A DNA stretch of 64,000 bases from Nocardia sp. NBC_00508 (GTDB lineage Bacteria; Actinomycetota; Actinomycetes; Mycobacteriales; Mycobacteriaceae). Of the stretch, positions 36,966 through 45,514 are shown one piece after another (within the stretch, counting starts at the first letter, position 1; each line of letters starts with the position of its first letter). The notes below the pieces were generated by a model. The model was given only the letters and a program-made list of their open reading frames with translations. It was not told where the DNA came from and ran no database searches. The stretch covers positions 3,906,001 through 3,970,000 of the forward strand of contig NZ_CP107852.1 in assembly GCF_036346875.1 (NCBI RefSeq), read 5' to 3'. Position numbers and translations under genes: made by a program.

Positions 36966-37433
36966 GTGATTGCGTGCGACGGGCTGTGCACCGACCCTCT
37001 CGACGCGATGGAACTTCGCACCTTTCTGCGGAGATGCTTCGACGTCCCGGAGTCGGAAATCTTCGTCAGCAGCGACAACCTCGTCGACGAGGCACTCCGC
37101 GATGTTCACCGGGACGGCCCCTTCGCGGTCTTCTGCACATTCGGGCCCGTCGGCGGAGATTTCGCTGCGACGTTCTCGATCAGTTCCGCTGCGCCACCAT
37201 CCGAACAGGATGCGATGGACCCCCACGAGTTCATCGACCAACTCGCAGCACACACCGGCAGCGACATTCTCTGCAACTTCGGCGACGAGCCGCAGCCATG
37301 GTTATGGACCCTCACCCGATCCCATGGCTCCCGCGTGCCGGTCCACCTCACCGAAGAATTCGATGAACTCGGCTGCAACCCTCCGTGCCATTGCGAGTAC
37401 ACCCATCTCGAGGTCGTGTATCCCAAGTCGTGA
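36966..37433 (+). CDS. Hypothetical protein
   Basis: A 155-residue soluble protein beginning at GTG 36966. It has balanced composition (acidic, with aromatic and Cys residues such as CNPPCHCEYTHLEVVYPKS at the C terminus) and fits coding use better than the overlapping +1 frame, which is Arg/Ser/Thr-rich. I do not recognise the family. It is divergent from the APC permease and convergent with espG; no signal peptide is seen. Confidence 0.55.
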   Translation: MIACDGLCTDPLDAMELRTFLRRCFDVPESEIFVSSDNLVDEALRDVHRDGPFAVFCTFGPVGGDFAATFSISSAAPPSEQDAMDPHEFIDQLAAHTGSDILCNFGDEPQPWLWTLTRSHGSRVPVHLTEEFDELGCNPPCHCEYTHLEVVYPKS

Positions 37434-37510
37434 AATCACCGGCTGACGTTCGAACCGCCACGCCACAGAAAGTGGTAGCCCTGTAGGCCTAAGCCGAAAA
37501 GGAGAGATCG

Positions 37511-38275
37511 CTACCACGCCCCGGTGCGGGCGCGGTTGACGGTATCGATGCGGGATTGGAGTTGGCGCATGAGTTCGTCGGTGGGGCCGGGGGCGATGCT
37601 GAAATCGTTGTCGTCGTGGTTGAACAGCAGGTAGCGGCCGTCGGTGGGGTAGTCGAGCCAAATGAAAGCGTGGCCGTCGGTGGTGGGGCGGGCGTCGTAG
37701 GCGGCGCCTGGGTAGACGGTGATTTCGCCGGTGCTGGCGCGGGGACGTCGGAGGAACCGGTTGAGTTCTTCGACGGGCGATAGCCGGGTCGGGTGGCGGG
37801 AGTACACCGGCTGGTCGAGGTCGGAGCGTCGCGCCGTGAAGGGGTAGTGACTTCCGCCTTGGCAGCGTGGCAGTTTCGCCGCGATCTGGGCGACCAGCAT
37901 GTGCACGCCGCACTGGGTGATGACCACGTCGCGACCGTGCTCGCGATCTGGGCCGGGCAACTGCTGCGCGATCGTGGCGACCTGACCTGCGAGACCTGCG
38001 TGGATGCGCACCACCTGTGCGTGCTTCGGGCCGTGGAAACCGTGGATCTCGATTCGTACCCGCGGTTCCAGCAATGTGGTCAGTGCGCGGTGAAGTCGTT
38101 CGTCGAAGACTTGTTGCAACCGCTGTGCCATGCGGGCGCGCAGCCGCTCGTAGTCGTCGCGGTGTTCCATGAACTCCGGGCGGTAGCTCAATGGATACGG
38201 CAGCCGGTCCCGTCCCATCGCGGACACGGCGAGAGTGAACGCGAAACCATCCAGCTGCCAGCAGTTTTCGCTCAT
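37511..38275 (-). CDS. ESX secretion-associated protein, EspG family
   Basis: A 254-residue EspG-like chaperone, starting NCWQLDGFAFTLAVSAMGRDRLPYPL, the typical EspG N terminus, with VVITQCGVHMLVAQIA and a C-terminal GHAFIWLDYPTDGRYLLF. In mycobacteria EspG binds PPE-type substrates in the cytosol and delivers them to the type VII secretion machine. The PPE-like protein encoded directly upstream overlaps by four bases (ATGA) and is its obvious client. No ESX ATPase or membrane genes are in the window. Confidence 0.88.
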   Translation of the reverse strand: MSENCWQLDGFAFTLAVSAMGRDRLPYPLSYRPEFMEHRDDYERLRARMAQRLQQVFDERLHRALTTLLEPRVRIEIHGFHGPKHAQVVRIHAGLAGQVATIAQQLPGPDREHGRDVVITQCGVHMLVAQIAAKLPRCQGGSHYPFTARRSDLDQPVYSRHPTRLSPVEELNRFLRRPRASTGEITVYPGAAYDARPTTDGHAFIWLDYPTDGRYLLFNHDDNDFSIAPGPTDELMRQLQSRIDTVNRARTGAW

Positions 38276-39606
38276 CCGCCGATGACGCCGCCCGGCGGCA
38301 GCACGCGTGGCTGCTCGCCGAGCAGTTCGGTGGTGCGGTCCTGGACGAGGTAGTCGGGCGTCTTGTGCTCCTCGTCGTCTTCCCCCTTGCCGCGCGCGGC
38401 TGCGGGCATACCGAATCCGGGCATGCCCGGTCGCCCGGCCTGCGGATTGCCCGTCCTGGTTGGCGTGGCACTCGGGACGGTCGGTCCGGTCGGCTTGCCG
38501 GGAACGCTCTTGCCCGGGCCAGGGGTGTTGGTCGGCATACCCGGGATGCCCGGTGAACCGGGGCTCGCTGTGTTGAGGTGCGGTGAGCCGGGGCTCGGTG
38601 TGTTCGGGCGGCCGACCGGGTCCTCCAGGAAGCTCTGGGGAACGGTCTGCGGCGCGCTGGTGTTGGCCGGATTCGTGTCGGGCTGGTTCGCGTTCTGGTC
38701 GTTGGTGTTCTGCGCAGTGGTGCTGTCGGGGTCCCCGGGCTGTTGGGCGGTGGGATCGACTCCCTCCGGATCGGCACCGGACGGATAGCTCGACGTGGGA
38801 TTGCCATCAGGAACTGGGCCGGACGGGTAGCTGGGCTGCTCGCCGGACTTGCTGACCGGGTTGTACGCCTCCGGCAGCAGCGGCGTTCGCCCGTCGACCT
38901 TCAAGACACCCGGCTGGTAGATCGTGCTCATCACGTCCTGGGCATGCGCCTCAGCCTCATTCGCGCGATGCTTCGACAGCTTCAGCACGCCGTTGCCCGG
39001 TACATGGCCCATGAACTCGCCGAGGGTGTTCACATTCTCCGGCGGCGCGACCGAGCGCTTGGCCTGATCGAGGTAGCCCTGCATGAGGTCGATGCCGTTC
39101 GCGACCATCTGGAAGCTGACAGTCAACTTCTCGAACTCGTCCGAGTAGGTGCGGGTGGCCTCCATCGCGGCGTTGGCGGCTCTACCGGTCCACATTGTTT
39201 CGATGTCGTAGTCGACGCCCGCGCGGAAAGCGTTGATCGCGTTCGTGGCTTGCTCGGTGAGTCGCCGCCAACCGTCGGCACCCGCGTTGATATCGCCCTG
39301 CTCGACGCCCTTGGTCACGCCATGGCCGTTCAGCGCGATCCAAATCTGTTCGTGCGACCAAGTTTCGAATGCCTCCGGCGAGAGGACCTTGTTCGGCGCC
39401 GGCTGATGGTACTGCGGATCGAGCTTGCCCCACTCGTTCTCGATGATCTGCCGATCGGATCTCCAGTAATCATCGGCGTCGTTGCGGAGATTGGAATCCC
39501 GGTCGTTGTTTTGATTCGACTGGGTGTGCGCATCTACGACGATACCCGCCCCGGGACCGGCGACGACATTGATGACGCCCTTGGCGACGTCGAGCGGGTT
39601 GACCAT
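38272..39606 (-). CDS. PPE/WXG-like secreted effector with Pro-rich tail
   Basis: A 444-residue protein. An N-terminal helical part (residues 1-200) contains a WxG turn (TMWTGRAANAAMEATRTY). The rest (about 225-410) is low-complexity Pro/Gly/Ser/Asn, and a conserved-looking end DYLVQDRTTELLGEQPRVLPPGG closes it. The same domain order is common in nocardial type VII substrates. It is sandwiched between a small helical partner gene and espG, all with overlapping start/stop codons, which supports a co-secreted pair plus chaperone. Confidence 0.8.
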   Translation of the reverse strand: MVNPLDVAKGVINVVAGPGAGIVVDAHTQSNQNNDRDSNLRNDADDYWRSDRQIIENEWGKLDPQYHQPAPNKVLSPEAFETWSHEQIWIALNGHGVTKGVEQGDINAGADGWRRLTEQATNAINAFRAGVDYDIETMWTGRAANAAMEATRTYSDEFEKLTVSFQMVANGIDLMQGYLDQAKRSVAPPENVNTLGEFMGHVPGNGVLKLSKHRANEAEAHAQDVMSTIYQPGVLKVDGRTPLLPEAYNPVSKSGEQPSYPSGPVPDGNPTSSYPSGADPEGVDPTAQQPGDPDSTTAQNTNDQNANQPDTNPANTSAPQTVPQSFLEDPVGRPNTPSPGSPHLNTASPGSPGIPGMPTNTPGPGKSVPGKPTGPTVPSATPTRTGNPQAGRPGMPGFGMPAAARGKGEDDEEHKTPDYLVQDRTTELLGEQPRVLPPGGVIGG

Positions 39607-40010
39607 CAGCGCACTTCCTGTGTCAGCGTGTTCATCCGGCTGCCCGCCGCCTCATCGGTGGACTCGAGCTTGCCGATCGCGGCGGCGTAGGTGTCGTGCA
39701 TCAGTTGGACGACCTCGATGTGCTGTTGCAGGCGGGCGACGGCCGAGTCGTTGGGATCGTGCGAGTCGCCACCAGCAGCCTTCTTCTCGAATTTCGACTG
39801 GATGATCTTTGCGGAGGGGAGATCGCCGTAACCTGCGAGGTAGGCGAGGGCCTGCGCGCCTTCCTTCATGTCTTCGAGCGCCGCGACCAACGTCTGGCAG
39901 CGAAGCCGCAGGGCATCACCGATCCCCTCTTCCATCCTGAATTCGCCGCTTACCGCCTGCTGTTTGAGTTGCTGCCAGCGTTGCAACTCACTCTGCATGT
40001 TGTCCGCCAT
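39606..40010 (-). CDS. Small helical protein, probable type VII co-substrate
   Basis: A 134-residue, almost entirely helical protein (MADNMQSELQRWQQLKQQA; then ALRLRCQTLVAALEDMKEGAQALAYL; then VARLQQHIEVVQLMHDTYAAAIGKLEST). It lacks a signal peptide and its stop overlaps the next start by one base. Its size, helicity and place immediately before a PPE-like gene suggest the PE/EsxA-like partner of that protein, although I see no clear PE motif. The role is inferred from context. Confidence 0.7.
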   Translation of the reverse strand: MADNMQSELQRWQQLKQQAVSGEFRMEEGIGDALRLRCQTLVAALEDMKEGAQALAYLAGYGDLPSAKIIQSKFEKKAAGGDSHDPNDSAVARLQQHIEVVQLMHDTYAAAIGKLESTDEAAGSRMNTLTQEVR

Positions 40011-40061
40011 GTTGTTCTCCCCGCACAGATCTGAAGCCGTGCTCGTCGAGCCCGCAGTGGG

Positions 40062-40607
40062 TCACTTCGGTAAGTGTGGTTCAAGATCCTTCGCGTGCTG
40101 GACCGCAAGTTCGCATCGGTCACGAGTGATCGGTTGGGACGCGCGCCAGGCCGCACTGATCACGAACATGCCCTGCGCCGCAGGTATCGCTACTCGACAG
40201 ACCTCACCTCGGGTGTCAATCTTGTCCTGATGGATCAGCCCAGTTCGCGGGCCGATCATTACGTCCCGAAAGCCGGTTTCTCTCTCATTGGCTCGGGTCT
40301 CCTGCACTGTGTGGCTGGAAGACGCTACCGACAGGAAGTACGGGAGCTCGATCGAAGACCACTTGCAGATTCGCCATGACGACGGACCCTCTGCGGGATC
40401 TGTCGTCACGCTCTTTGTTGCGGGGTCGACCCTGTTTGCGCGTAATACGTCGTCGCTGAGTTGTGTACAGGGGTTGAAAATATGAGGGCTATCTGCCGCC
40501 GCGCTGGTCGTAGTCGCGGTGCCGTCCGTGACCGTCCCGCAGCCAGTAGCGAGCGCCAATACAGCGGCACCACCGAGCACAGTGCATAGGACGTCAGCGG
40601 TGCGCAT
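40062..40607 (-). CDS. DUF3558-family lipoprotein
   Basis: A 181-residue lipoprotein starting at ATG 40607, with a lipobox at ALATGC (Cys23). The mature part has the DUF3558 pattern: FNPCTQLSDDVLRANRVDPAT, SWRICKWSS and a C-terminal DRCELAVQHAKDLEPHLPK, with paired cysteines likely forming disulfides. DUF3558 proteins are abundant in nocardiae, often in ESX-like gene sets as here. A longer frame upstream adds 36 residues without signal features and was not used. Confidence 0.85.
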   Translation of the reverse strand: MRTADVLCTVLGGAAVLALATGCGTVTDGTATTTSAAADSPHIFNPCTQLSDDVLRANRVDPATKSVTTDPAEGPSSWRICKWSSIELPYFLSVASSSHTVQETRANERETGFRDVMIGPRTGLIHQDKIDTRGEVCRVAIPAAQGMFVISAAWRASQPITRDRCELAVQHAKDLEPHLPK

Positions 40608-40778
40608 AGCTCTCCCAGCGTCGGCGTCGGATTTCCCCGTCACAACTATAGGACGCGGCGAGCCCCGCCTTGGTTCCATCTGATTCGGCATCGCGCCCCG
40701 GCATTCGCCGCACACCTGCTTGATTCCGCATAGGTCAGGACCTGAGCAGGTGCGCGAGCCTTGCGAGAGTGCTGAGGG

Positions 40779-41000
40779 TCAGGGCTGGAGGAAGAGTCTT
40801 TCGCACGGAAGGCGCGGTAGACCTGTTGTGTCGCCTGCGATTACGGCTACTGCGTCGGCGTGGTGGCGAGCCTGATGGTCTTGGATGAACAGGAGTGCGG
40901 CCGTGAGGCAGGCGGCGAAATCGAATCGGGCGCCGTGTAGGAAGACGCTGAGGTGTACGTCTGGTTCCTCAGGGAGTGGAGAGGCGTTCGCGGCGGTCAC
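40779..41000 (-). CDS. Small hypothetical protein
   Basis: A 73-residue protein from a GTG at 41000 that overlaps the upstream stop in a GTGA arrangement; an ATG at 41015 is the alternative. Its content (HLSVFLHGARFDFAACLTAALLFIQDH, then HADAVAVIAGD) suggests a small folded domain. I do not recognise it. It is the last of three overlapping minus-strand genes. Confidence 0.5.
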   Translation of the reverse strand: MTAANASPLPEEPDVHLSVFLHGARFDFAACLTAALLFIQDHQARHHADAVAVIAGDTTGLPRLPCERLFLQP

Positions 41001-41275
41001 TGCTCCTCGCTCCATCGCACTGCCTCGGAGTCGATGATCCGGTCCGGCAGGGGGAGCAGGTCTGCGCGGTCGTCTTCCACGCGGACGCCGGTCCACGGGC
41101 AGTGTCCGCCATCGGTTCGCTCGTGTGCGGCGAGCTTTCCGTCAACGAGTGGAACCCAGATCGCGCAGTGTCGCGACGGGCAGGCGACCTCGGTCAGCGT
41201 GTTGGTGAGTGGATCGAATTTGCCGAAGCCGCAATGCGACCACATGACCCACGGCCCACACTCGCAGTCACGCAT
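40997..41275 (-). CDS. Small cysteine-containing hypothetical protein
   Basis: A 92-residue protein starting at ATG 41275, with six cysteines (MRDCECG, SHCGFG, ACPSRHC and GGHCPW), a spacing that could hold a structural metal. It overlaps the upstream gene by eight bases and the downstream one by four, indicating coupled translation. The family is unknown to me. Confidence 0.55.
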   Translation of the reverse strand: MRDCECGPWVMWSHCGFGKFDPLTNTLTEVACPSRHCAIWVPLVDGKLAAHERTDGGHCPWTGVRVEDDRADLLPLPDRIIDSEAVRWSEEQ

Positions 41276-41690
41276 GCGCCACCGCCCGTCCCTGCCCTGG
41301 CCCGGCGCATGCCCGGATCGCCGCGAGTACGACCAAACCCGATGGACGGTATAGGCAACGCGGTGGCTCAACCCACCGCCTGAACGACGCGCCTTGATCT
41401 GCAGGCGAAGGAAGCGCGATGGTGCCTCCTTCACGTACGACAGAGACATTGAGGCGGAACAGCTCTGCGAAGAGGCTGACCTCATCCGGCAAGTCCGGAC
41501 GGATTAGATAGGTCCACCTGGCAGAGCGGGGATGGGCGAGGACCGCTCCGAGCTCCGCCGCCCGACATTGCATTTCGAGCTTGACGGCCTGGCCCAGATG
41601 TGCGGGCATCATCAAGGCCCACACGTGTGTGGCGGGCATGATGATGCGACCCAGCTGTGGTGGGTCGATCACGGCGGGCAGGTCGCACAC
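41268..41690 (-). CDS. Hypothetical protein of a nocardial three-gene set
   Basis: A 140-residue protein. The core runs MPATHVWALMMPAHLGQA, AELGAVLAHPRSARWTYLIRPDLPDEVSLFAELFRLNVSVV and GTIALPSPADQGASFRRWVEPP. I recall similar sequences in nocardiae near XRE/DUF397 genes, without known function. The start is uncertain: GTG 41690 is used here, but a TTG at 41747 and an ATG at 41639 are also in frame. The 340 bases between it and the divergent XRE gene show no other clear gene. Confidence 0.6.
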   Translation of the reverse strand: MCDLPAVIDPPQLGRIIMPATHVWALMMPAHLGQAVKLEMQCRAAELGAVLAHPRSARWTYLIRPDLPDEVSLFAELFRLNVSVVREGGTIALPSPADQGASFRRWVEPPRCLYRPSGLVVLAAIRACAGPGQGRAVAHA

Positions 41691-42033
41691 CCGTCGATAG
41701 AAGTGACACCGAGTCGCGGGTGTATCCCCAAAAGGTATGTGGTCCAACGGTTAAGCCCCTGATTGTGTCGAGTGGGTGAGGCAAGTTCGCCCGATCGTCC
41801 TGCGGCCGTTGGTAAATGCTGAGCTCAAGAGCCTGGGCAGAACCAACGCGCTCGGGCCGAACCTGCAGTCAGGAGACAGCGCATACGGCCAATGGGCAAC
41901 GGATTCTGGGAGATTCAAAGAAAGAAGCCCAATAGCCCAGCGGAAGACCCATGCCTTGCCGCAGACTTGCCCAGAGCACGGCCAACCCGCAGTTCAGAAT
42001 TCGCCCGGTTCACACCCAGATGGAGCGCCCGCG

Positions 42034-42921
42034 ATGTCCGAGATCGAATCCACTGTCGCCCGACGGCAACTCGGTCGATACCTGCGAGAACTCAGGCTTC
42101 AGTCCGGCATGACGATCGCCGAAGCCGCCGAGCTGATCGAGCGAGGGTCGAGCACTCTCCAACGGCTGGAGAAAGGCACCGCCGACCGGGTCCGTGTCCA
42201 CGATGTCGAGGCGCTGTGCCGCATCTACGGAGCTGACGAGATCATGACCGCCGCTCTCATCGGCTTGGCGAAGCAGGCCAAGGTCAAGTCGTGGTTCCAT
42301 GAGTTCGGCGATCTGATCCCGGAAAACTTCGACGTGTACGTGGGACTCGAAGCAGCAGCGAGAAGTCTGACCTCGTACCAGGTCGAACTCGTTCCTGGAC
42401 TGCTCCAGACAGCCGAGTATGCCCGTGCCGTCATCCGGATGGGCGTGCCGGATGAGACAGACGACGACCACGAACGCCGAGTCCGGATGCGAATGCAGCG
42501 GCAGGTGCTCATCACTCGGAAAGCGCGGCCCGCAACTATCGACATCGTGCTGCACGAAACCGTTCTGCGTCGGGTTATCGGCAACAACAGGGTCATGGCA
42601 GCACAGTGTCGACACCTTGCCGACCTGAGCACGAAGCCGAACATCACCATCCGGGTACTCCCGTTCTCCGCCGGAGTGCCGGGCGGCAAGCTCACCGGGC
42701 CGTTCATCATCCTCGGCTTCGGTAACGATTCGAAAGGCGGCGAAGCTGAGCCAAGGGTCGTGTACGTCCCGAGCTTCGTCGGAGACATGTACTTGGAGAA
42801 GGAACAAGACGTTCGTCGGTACGATCAAGCGAATGAGGCAATCCAGCAAGCTGCGCTGGACGTCGTGAGCAGCAGGAATCTGCTGCGGCAGGTAGCGAGG
42901 GAGTTTGAGCGTGAACGTTGA
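42034..42921 (+). CDS. XRE-family regulator with DUF5753 domain
   Basis: A 295-residue protein: an HTH at about residues 10-65 (LGRYLRELRLQSGMTIAEAAELIERGSSTLQRLEKG) followed by the DUF5753 domain (SYQVELVPGLLQTAEYARAVI, then KPNITIRVLPFSAGVPGG). In streptomycetes and nocardiae these are paired with DUF397 proteins, and some pairs control development or antibiotic production. Two DUF397 genes follow immediately. The ATG at 42034 is taken because the HTH begins just after it; the frame upstream is open but has no family features. Confidence 0.9.
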   Translation: MSEIESTVARRQLGRYLRELRLQSGMTIAEAAELIERGSSTLQRLEKGTADRVRVHDVEALCRIYGADEIMTAALIGLAKQAKVKSWFHEFGDLIPENFDVYVGLEAAARSLTSYQVELVPGLLQTAEYARAVIRMGVPDETDDDHERRVRMRMQRQVLITRKARPATIDIVLHETVLRRVIGNNRVMAAQCRHLADLSTKPNITIRVLPFSAGVPGGKLTGPFIILGFGNDSKGGEAEPRVVYVPSFVGDMYLEKEQDVRRYDQANEAIQQAALDVVSSRNLLRQVAREFERER

Positions 42922-43117
42922 CCTATCCAAGGCGAACTGGTTCAAGAGCAGCCGGAGCGATGCCACAAAGGAGTGCGTCGAGGTCGCGTTCCTCGATGAA
43001 GACTTGATCGGGGTCCGTGACTCGAAGAACCCCAGCGGCCCGGCTCTTGTCTTCGCGCCTGGTGAGTGGGACGCGTTCACTGCGGGCGTGATCGGCGGCG
43101 AGTTCGACCGAAGGTAG
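42911..43117 (+). CDS. DUF397-domain protein (copy 1)
   Basis: A 68-residue protein from GTG 42911, overlapping the XRE stop by 11 bases. The DUF397 core is present: ANWFKSSRSDATKECVEVAF, then LIGVRDSKNPSGPALVFAPGEWDAFTAGV. Such proteins act as partners of the XRE/DUF5753 regulator, in some systems as its antagonist. It is a close paralogue of the next gene, of identical length. Confidence 0.9.
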   Translation: MNVDLSKANWFKSSRSDATKECVEVAFLDEDLIGVRDSKNPSGPALVFAPGEWDAFTAGVIGGEFDRR

Positions 43118-43165
43118 CACGAAGTCGAAAAAGGCCCTCCTTCATTGCAACACGGGAGATGGAAC

Positions 43166-43372
43166 GTGGACGTTGACGTAGCAAAGCCGACGTGGTTCAA
43201 GAGCAAGCACAGCGAGAGCGGTTCCCAGTGCGTGGAGGTCGCGTTTCTCGACGCGGGCATGATCGGCGTCCGCGACTCCAAGAACCCCACCGGCCTGGAC
43301 TTGGTGTTCACCCCCGGCGAGTGGGATGCCTTCACGGCAGGCGTCATCGACGGTGAGTTCAACCGCACGTAG
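43166..43372 (+). CDS. DUF397-domain protein (copy 2)
   Basis: A 68-residue paralogue of the preceding gene, from GTG 43166 with GGGAG upstream. The sequence follows copy 1 nearly throughout (PTWFKSKHSESGSQCVEVAF; LDLVFTPGEWDAFTAGVIDGEFN). The tandem pair probably arose by local duplication, and the copies may tune the same regulator differently. A strong terminator follows 15 bases after the stop. Confidence 0.9.
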   Translation: MDVDVAKPTWFKSKHSESGSQCVEVAFLDAGMIGVRDSKNPTGLDLVFTPGEWDAFTAGVIDGEFNRT

Positions 43373-43386
43373 CAACATGCCGAGAC

Positions 43387-43423
43387 GGTCCTGCCCTCAG
43401 CGGTTTCGAGGGCAGGACCTTTC
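43387..43423 (+). terminator. Rho-independent terminator after the DUF397 genes
   Basis: A perfect 12-bp stem, GGTCCTGCCCTC (43387-43398) and GAGGGCAGGACC (43408-43419), with a nine-base loop, is followed by a short TTTCG run. It ends the XRE-DUF397-DUF397 operon. Confidence 0.85.
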
Positions 43424-43525
43424 GATACGCAGACCAGACATTGGTCCGGTCGTCGTCAGTGACTTCGCCAGCGGCGAGGTATTCCCGATTACCTGCCGGA
43501 TGGTGCTCGACCGGCGTTAGCATCC

Positions 43526-44098
43526 ATGCGTATGGGTATCAAGCATGGACTCTTGCGCTCTGCGGTCACCGTATTCATATGCGCCGGTGCGGCTTTGGTT
43601 GTGCCTGCCACTGCCAGCGCCGAACACGCAGGTGAACCATGCCAGCCAGGTCGGTCGAACCAGCCGCCGCGTTCGTGTGTTCTGACACCGGTCGATTTCG
43701 CTCCGGCATGGACGCTCGGGAACGGTGTCTGCGCCGGTCTGCTGTCGGCACACGGGCAAGCAACCGACGGCCCCCTCTACCAATACTCCGCTAACGCTGG
43801 GGCCACACACTCCATAGAGCTTCGCCTCAGTACCGGGATCGGTCTGGAGCCTTTGTCGGCGGGGCCGGTGCTCGGCTGTGCAGTCACTGCCATCGTCGAC
43901 TGGCACAACCTCGACACTGGCGGCACCGGCTCGGTCAGCCAGTACGTGGATCCTTTTGCCTGCCAGAAGTTCACGCCGGGTTGCTACCAGCACGCCGGAC
44001 CGACCATTCACATGGGCACTGGCCCAGGGCGTGTCCGGCTCACCCTGCGGACCGATCATCCGAACATCCCGTCAACGATCGAGATAATCGTGCCCTGA
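43526..44098 (+). CDS. Secreted hypothetical protein
   Basis: A 190-residue protein with a clear Sec signal peptide (hydrophobic LLRSAVTVFICAGAALVVPATASAEH, cleavage after ASA near residue 32). The mature part has six cysteines, likely disulfide-bonded, and no catalytic motif that I recognise. ATGs at 43526 and 43532 are both possible starts. It is convergent with the Ddn-like gene. Confidence 0.7.
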   Translation: MRMGIKHGLLRSAVTVFICAGAALVVPATASAEHAGEPCQPGRSNQPPRSCVLTPVDFAPAWTLGNGVCAGLLSAHGQATDGPLYQYSANAGATHSIELRLSTGIGLEPLSAGPVLGCAVTAIVDWHNLDTGGTGSVSQYVDPFACQKFTPGCYQHAGPTIHMGTGPGRVRLTLRTDHPNIPSTIEIIVP

Positions 44099-44140
44099 CC
44101 GAACAAGCATCGTTCGGCAAGCGCCGCGAGAAATCCGGGT

Positions 44141-44566
44141 TCAGCGGGCGACGGGTGGGGCTGATCGTGCCGGTGCCTCCAGTTCGCGTACGACCTCGAC
44201 GCTGAGGAATTCAGGAGCTTTGATCACCTTGCGAAGCATGAAGCGGATGAACGGCGGCATGTCGGTGGCGTTCTCGTCCCGGTAGACGCGGGGAGTGCCG
44301 ACCGCATAGTGCCTTCGCCTGGATTGGAGTTCGCAGCCGTCCGCGGCGAGGACATTGCGCACCCAGTCCGCGTTCGATCCGTACGTCAGCGCGATCACGT
44401 AGCCGTCTCCGCGGCGGAAGGCCCACAGCGGTGTCCGGAAGACCCGGCCCGACTTGCGCCCGCGGTGGATCACCACCGCCCATCCCGGCGCCCACGGGGC
44501 GATGAACTTGGTGACCCGATTGAGCCCGATCTTGTTGGCTCGGGCGATCCATCGTGGAGCTGGCAT
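44141..44566 (-). CDS. Ddn-like F420-dependent nitroreductase/quinone reductase family protein
   Basis: A 141-residue protein of the deazaflavin-dependent nitroreductase family. It has the family pattern: an N-terminal helical stretch, then GWAVVIHRGRKSGRVFRTPLWAF, DGYVIALTYGSNADWVRNVLAADGCEL, and RHYAVGTPRVY. Members bind F420 and reduce quinones or nitro compounds at the membrane; mycobacteria and nocardiae make F420. It is divergent from a TetR gene, with an inverted repeat just upstream of this start, so TetR repression is likely. Confidence 0.88.
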   Translation of the reverse strand: MPAPRWIARANKIGLNRVTKFIAPWAPGWAVVIHRGRKSGRVFRTPLWAFRRGDGYVIALTYGSNADWVRNVLAADGCELQSRRRHYAVGTPRVYRDENATDMPPFIRFMLRKVIKAPEFLSVEVVRELEAPARSAPPVAR

Positions 44567-44570
44567 CAAA

Positions 44571-44590
44571 AACTCCTCACTTGTTGAGTT
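44571..44590. promoter_or_regulatory. TetR operator candidate
   Basis: Directly upstream of the Ddn-like start, AACTC (44571-44575) and GAGTT (44586-44590) flank an inner dyad CTCA-N5-TGAG (44576-44588). The site overlaps the ribosome-binding region of the minus-strand gene and lies about 60 bases from the tetR start, suiting the adjacent TetR regulator. Confidence 0.5.
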
Positions 44591-44651
44591 TCTCTGTCGA
44601 GCCTAAGTCGAGTGAAGCCAGAAAGTCAACGCCTGTAGAATTTCGGGCACT

Positions 44652-45230
44652 ATGCCTCCGATCGGACGACGCCCCGGCAAGACCGACACCCGCGATGTGC
44701 TCGTAGAGACCGCACGCCGCAAGTTCGCCGAATCCGGTTACGACAAGACGACCGTGCGGGACATCGCGGCGGCCGCCGGAGTCGACCCGGCGCTGATCCG
44801 GCACTATTTCGGCAACAAGGCCGAACTTTTCCGCGCCACTATGGGATGGCCGTTCGAGCCCGCAGACCTCGCCGCGCGGATCATCGACGGTGCGAGCGGC
44901 GGGATCGGTGACCGGCTGACGCGGGTGTTCTTCGAGGCATGGGAACAGCCGGAATCGCGCGGCCCGCTGCTGGCTATCCTGCGGGGCGCGGCGACCCATG
45001 AGGAGTCCGCCGGCCTGGTCCGGCAATTCATCCAGGGCCAGCTGTACGCGCAGCTCGCCTCCGCCCTGCCCGGTCCTGACGCCGAACTCAGGATCGATTT
45101 GGCGATGGCCCAACTGCTCGGCATCGCCTACCTCCGCCATGTCCTGAAGGTCGAGCCGATCGCCTCGGAATCGCTCGGCGAGCTGATTGCCCGGGTCGCG
45201 CCGGTGGTCACGGCGCATCTGACCGGTTAG
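44652..45230 (+). CDS. TetR-family transcriptional regulator
   Basis: A 192-residue TetR protein. The HTH is at residues 14-60 (VLVETARRKFAESGYDKTTVRDIAAAAGVDPALIRHYFGNKAELF), followed by a helical ligand domain. It probably represses itself and the divergent Ddn-like gene. Start ATG 44652. Confidence 0.92.
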   Translation: MPPIGRRPGKTDTRDVLVETARRKFAESGYDKTTVRDIAAAAGVDPALIRHYFGNKAELFRATMGWPFEPADLAARIIDGASGGIGDRLTRVFFEAWEQPESRGPLLAILRGAATHEESAGLVRQFIQGQLYAQLASALPGPDAELRIDLAMAQLLGIAYLRHVLKVEPIASESLGELIARVAPVVTAHLTG

Positions 45231-45291
45231 TCCGCCGGACTCCCAGGTCACCGCACAAGACAGCGTTCCGGCGACGGCGACCGGAGCAGAC

Positions 45292-45323
45292 AAAACACCG
45301 CCAGGTCGCAAGACCTGACGGCG
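45292..45323 (-). terminator. Hairpin with U-tract on the minus strand
   Basis: Read on the minus strand, GCCGTCAGGTC, a TTGC loop and GACCTGGCGG form a stem of about ten pairs with one mismatch, followed by TGTTTTGT. It sits about 190 bases past the stop of the minus-strand VOC gene and 60 bases past the convergent tetR stop, and could end either transcript. The rest of the 284-base gap appears empty. Confidence 0.6.
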
Positions 45324-45514
45324 CTCAGCTTGTCGGACGCCACGCCAACGTCACGACTCGAGTCGACGTCCCACAAGCGCCTCTCGGCGAGTGGTCGCTC
45401 GAAGCGACGAAGGGTGCGGCCCGGGGCTGTCCGGACGTCGACAGGGAGCTTCAACCACCCGTCGCCGGAACCTATTCCGCCGCGAATTTGTGATGCCGGC
45501 CACTGCGCCGAGCC

